Positions 61,969-64,000 of a stretch of 64,000 nt of DNA are shown piece after piece; position 1 is the first letter of the stretch, and each line of letters starts with the position of its first letter. The notes below the pieces were generated by a model that was not told the DNA's origin, did not search any database, and saw nothing but the letters and a program-made list of their open reading frames with translations. Location: assembly GCF_002835735.1 (NCBI RefSeq), contig NZ_PISD01000013.1:124001-188000 (forward strand), given 5' to 3'. The position numbers and the translations under genes were made by a program. This DNA comes from Cytobacillus horneckiae (GTDB taxonomy: Bacteria; Bacillota; Bacilli; Bacillales; Cytobacillaceae).

Positions 61969-62544
61969 TTAATTTGGTCTTTTCTTAAAAATGAGAAAAA
62001 CTATATAAAAGAGAATAAAGAGTATCCCAAAACTGATAGTTAAGAGAGAAAAATGCTCTTTAAAAAAAGGAACGGCATGGGCTCCGAGCTTGATGATGAG
62101 TGCCGCCTCCAGGCCAAATCTTGCCCCTCTGCCAATAACCGACCAAAATACGATCACTTTTAACGGAAGCTTGGAGATGCCGGAAAATATCGTAAAGATT
62201 TTGTAAGGAAGGGGCGTAAAGGCGGAAATCAATATGGCAATCGGGCCAAGCTTGTTATAATAATATTCAACTTTATCTATTTTTTCATCAGAGAATAACC
62301 GCTTTAAAACCGGCCTGCCTAGTTTAAAGCCGATGTACCAGCCAAATATCGCTCCCATGACAGAGGCGAATGTGGTTAAAAAGGCATACCAGAGTACATT
62401 ATCCGGATCGGCAATACCCATAGGAATAAGCAGGACATCGGGAGGAATTGGGAAGAAGGATGAATCTGCAAATGAGACGATAAAAAGTCCAAAAACGCCA
62501 TATTCCATTAACCATTCTTTTATAATATGGATAATTTGCGACAT
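61969..62544 (-). CDS. DedA/YqaA-family (VTT domain) membrane protein
   Basis: The 191-residue protein has about five hydrophobic segments, with the family's re-entrant FADSSFFPIPPDVLLIPMG (about 26-44) and GWYIGFKLGRPVLKR (about 67-81), then the GPIAILISAFTPLPYKIFTIFSG loop near 98-120. VTT-domain proteins move lipids across the membrane in envelope maintenance. No signal sequence apart from the first helix. It is divergent from the TauE gene. Confidence 0.85.
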   Translation of the reverse strand: MSQIIHIIKEWLMEYGVFGLFIVSFADSSFFPIPPDVLLIPMGIADPDNVLWYAFLTTFASVMGAIFGWYIGFKLGRPVLKRLFSDEKIDKVEYYYNKLGPIAILISAFTPLPYKIFTIFSGISKLPLKVIVFWSVIGRGARFGLEAALIIKLGAHAVPFFKEHFSLLTISFGILFILFYIVFLIFKKRPN

Positions 62545-62651
62545 GAAATTTTGCTCCTTTTACTTAGTTGGAGGTTGTCCACTATGATTATATGTATGCT
62601 TTTATTTTTAATTACTAATAATCAGAATCATTGTTATAATGTACATATTGA

Positions 62652-62707
62652 TCAAGTGAAACTTCCATCAGTGGTGGTTTTACTGCCCGCTAATGCGGGA
62701 TAAAAGT
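62652..62707. repeat. ACGGGCAGT repeat element (copy 3, inverted)
   Basis: AAGTGAAACTTCCATCAGTGG followed by GGTTTTACTGCCCGC, a GCCCGC/GCGGG hairpin and TAAAAGTG. It is the inverse of the copy at 48727-48777 and ends at the ribosome binding site of the TauE gene. Confidence 0.75.
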
Positions 62708-62720
62708 GAGGTTATAAAAA

Positions 62721-63590
62721 ATGGAATATCTATTATTTTTTATACTAGGGGCATTAATTAGTGTTTTATCAGGATTTTTTGGCATTGGCGGAGGATTTAT
62801 TTTAACACCGTTTCTCATGCTTATTGGCTATGCGCCTATAGAGGCAATCACAACAAGCCTGTTATTCACAATCGGGAGCTCAGTGTCTGGCATTATCGGT
62901 CATATTAAATATAAAAATATTCAATGGAAACAAGGTCTCATCCTTGGTGTAAGTGGTATAGCGGCGACACAGGTTGCCCATCCATTTGTCGTCTTTTTGG
63001 AGCGTAATCATATGGATGAATGGGCGATACCATTTATGTATGTGATTCTTCTTTCGTATTTTTCGATACAAATGCTGCGACAAGGAAGTGTACATTCTAA
63101 AAGTGAGGCAGTTCCGTCAGCATTGACATCGCTAATTAAAATGATCGCCATCGGATTCTTTGCTGGGTTTGTATCAACATCCATGGGGGTCGGCGGCGGC
63201 TTTATTATGGTGCCTCTCACAGTAGCATTTCTACGGTTTATGCCGAAAAAAGCAGTTGGGACAAGCCTATTTGCTGTCTTGATGATTGTAACAGCAGGTT
63301 TCTTTACTTACTCATCATCTGTTAGCATCAATTATGCAGTTGGCTTAGTCCTTCTTGCCGGCGGTCTGCTAGGATCACAATTTGGCGCCAAACTGACAAA
63401 TATCTTTTTGAATAGAGAGATTACACTGCTATTAGGGTGCTTATATGTTTCTACATTAGTAAGTGTCATTTTAAAAGCCTTTCATTTAAATGTAATGGGA
63501 TTAATCGTTGTTTCGCTGTTTTTATTCTTCTTCTTCATTACTTCATTGATGAGACTGCGCAAACATAGACTGGAACTGCGGGAAAACTAA
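62721..63590 (+). CDS. TauE/SafE family sulfite/anion exporter
   Basis: The 289-residue protein has eight helices and two related halves, each starting with the family glycine motif: SGFFGIGGGFILTPFLM (about 16-32) and TSMGVGGGFIMVPLTVAFL (about 155-173). It is a TauE/DUF81 transporter that exports sulfite, sulfonates or similar anions. GTGAGG lies upstream of ATG 62721, within reach of a repeat element. Confidence 0.88.
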   Translation: MEYLLFFILGALISVLSGFFGIGGGFILTPFLMLIGYAPIEAITTSLLFTIGSSVSGIIGHIKYKNIQWKQGLILGVSGIAATQVAHPFVVFLERNHMDEWAIPFMYVILLSYFSIQMLRQGSVHSKSEAVPSALTSLIKMIAIGFFAGFVSTSMGVGGGFIMVPLTVAFLRFMPKKAVGTSLFAVLMIVTAGFFTYSSSVSINYAVGLVLLAGGLLGSQFGAKLTNIFLNREITLLLGCLYVSTLVSVILKAFHLNVMGLIVVSLFLFFFFITSLMRLRKHRLELREN

Positions 63591-63596
63591 AATAAC

Positions 63597-63626
63597 AGCT
63601 GTCCTGAAAGATAGGACAGCTTTTGT
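63597..63626 (+). terminator. Terminator of the TauE gene
   Basis: AGCTGTCCT pairs with AGGACAGCT, then TTTGTCATTTT. Confidence 0.85.
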
Positions 63627-63693
63627 CATTTTAAAGAGGAAATAAAGTGCCGAAAAGAATCGACATATTATTACCATACAATTTTATACACCT

Positions 63694-64000
63694 AAAGCAG
63701 CATCACTCGCCTTTCTTCATGTGTAACCACCATTTCTTCCTCTAAAGCAGCTAAATTCGTAGAGCTTGAGGTGAATAACAGAGATTTCTTCCTCTAAAGC
63801 AGCAAAAATCGCGGGGCTTGAGGTGAATAACAGAGATTTCTTCCTCTAAAGCAGCAAAATTCGCGGAGCTTAAGGTGAATAACAGAGATTTCTTCCTCTA
63901 AAGCAGCTAAATTCGTAGAGCTTGAGGTGAATAACAGAGATTTCTTCCTCTAAAGCAGCAAAAATCGCGGAGCTTGAGGTGAATAACAGAGATTTCTTCC
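63694..64000. repeat. Tandem array of 52-bp hairpin units (array 2, runs off the window)
   Basis: One diverged unit (63694-63743) is followed by units at 63744, 63796, 63848, 63900 and 63952, each exactly 52 bp. The scaffold is AAGCAGC, a variable stretch of about 13 bases, then CTTGAGGTGAATAAC and TTTCTTCCTCTAAAG. It has the same period, the same AAGCAGC and AGGTGAATAAC blocks and the same hairpin position as array 1, but the stem base pair is swapped (TTGAGG/CCTC-AA in place of TTCAGG/CCTGAA). It continues past the right edge. Confidence 0.92.

Overview
The window looks like a chromosomal segment of a low-GC Gram-positive endospore-former of the Bacillaceae (Bacillus or a close relative). 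The evidence is the AT-rich sequence, strong AGGAGG-type ribosome binding sites with many TTG/GTG starts, the dppABCDE-ykfABCD gene order known from Bacillus subtilis, yrhE/yrhD-type formate dehydrogenase genes, a CydS-type bd-oxidase subunit, a perfect PerR box and CodY boxes. I see no rRNA, tRNA, prophage, intact insertion sequence or CRISPR array, so this appears to be ordinary core-plus-accessory chromosome, rich in small regulated modules and in intergenic repeats.

Layout. 1-2.5 kb: end of an ABC-F gene, an MFS exporter behind three identical-type operators, and a LysM glucosaminidase. 2.58-3.17 kb: a 52-bp tandem hairpin array. 3.6-7.9 kb: adenine deaminase, a decayed acetyltransferase, and a VmlR-like ABC-F protein with a full attenuator and leader peptide. 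7.9-10.9 kb: a VanRS-like two-component system with a D,D-carboxypeptidase, separated by large palindromic repeats. 11-17 kb: CheX-like protein, lactonase, YbaK-type deacylase, and a lone ketoacyl synthase coupled to a 7TM sensor kinase. 17-21.3 kb: YtrA-type GntR/ABC operon and a TetR/SMR-pair operon. 21.4-24 kb: cytochrome bd operon with two tiny membrane proteins. 24-28.7 kb: formate channel divergent from formate dehydrogenase and YrhD. 28.7-33 kb: HxlR regulator divergent from a dioxygenase-monooxygenase-ribA-ribD operon. 33-37 kb: nucleotidase, D-serine dehydratase with AlaX, DUF3870. 37-47.5 kb: dpp-ykf dipeptide and murein-peptide uptake and recycling. 47.8-55 kb: antibiotic kinase-like protein, MscS-type channel, M15 peptidase, acetyltransferase, flavoprotein, EamA exporter. 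54.6-59.2 kb: TetR, MMPL transporter and heptad-repeat secreted protein. 59.6-63.6 kb: BrnQ, Dps, DedA, TauE. 63.7-64 kb: a second 52-bp array.

How the genes work together. Several modules deal with the cell envelope and toxic compounds (MFS, ABC-F, SMR pair, MMPL, VanRS-DacA, EamA, APH). Others concern amino-acid and wall-peptide scavenging (dpp-ykf, brnQ, dsdA-alaX) and respiration on low oxygen or formate (cydABS, fdh). The most unusual signals are non-coding. Two distant arrays have the same 52-bp period and the same scaffold but a compensatory C/G swap in the hairpin stem. A ribosome-mediated attenuator precedes the ABC-F gene. A 13-nt anti-Shine-Dalgarno sequence faces the D,D-carboxypeptidase ribosome binding site across two 125-bp cruciform units. 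A dispersed ACGGGCAGT element sits at the 3' ends of two genes. Coordinates, motifs and pairings were read by eye; no searches or folding programs were run.
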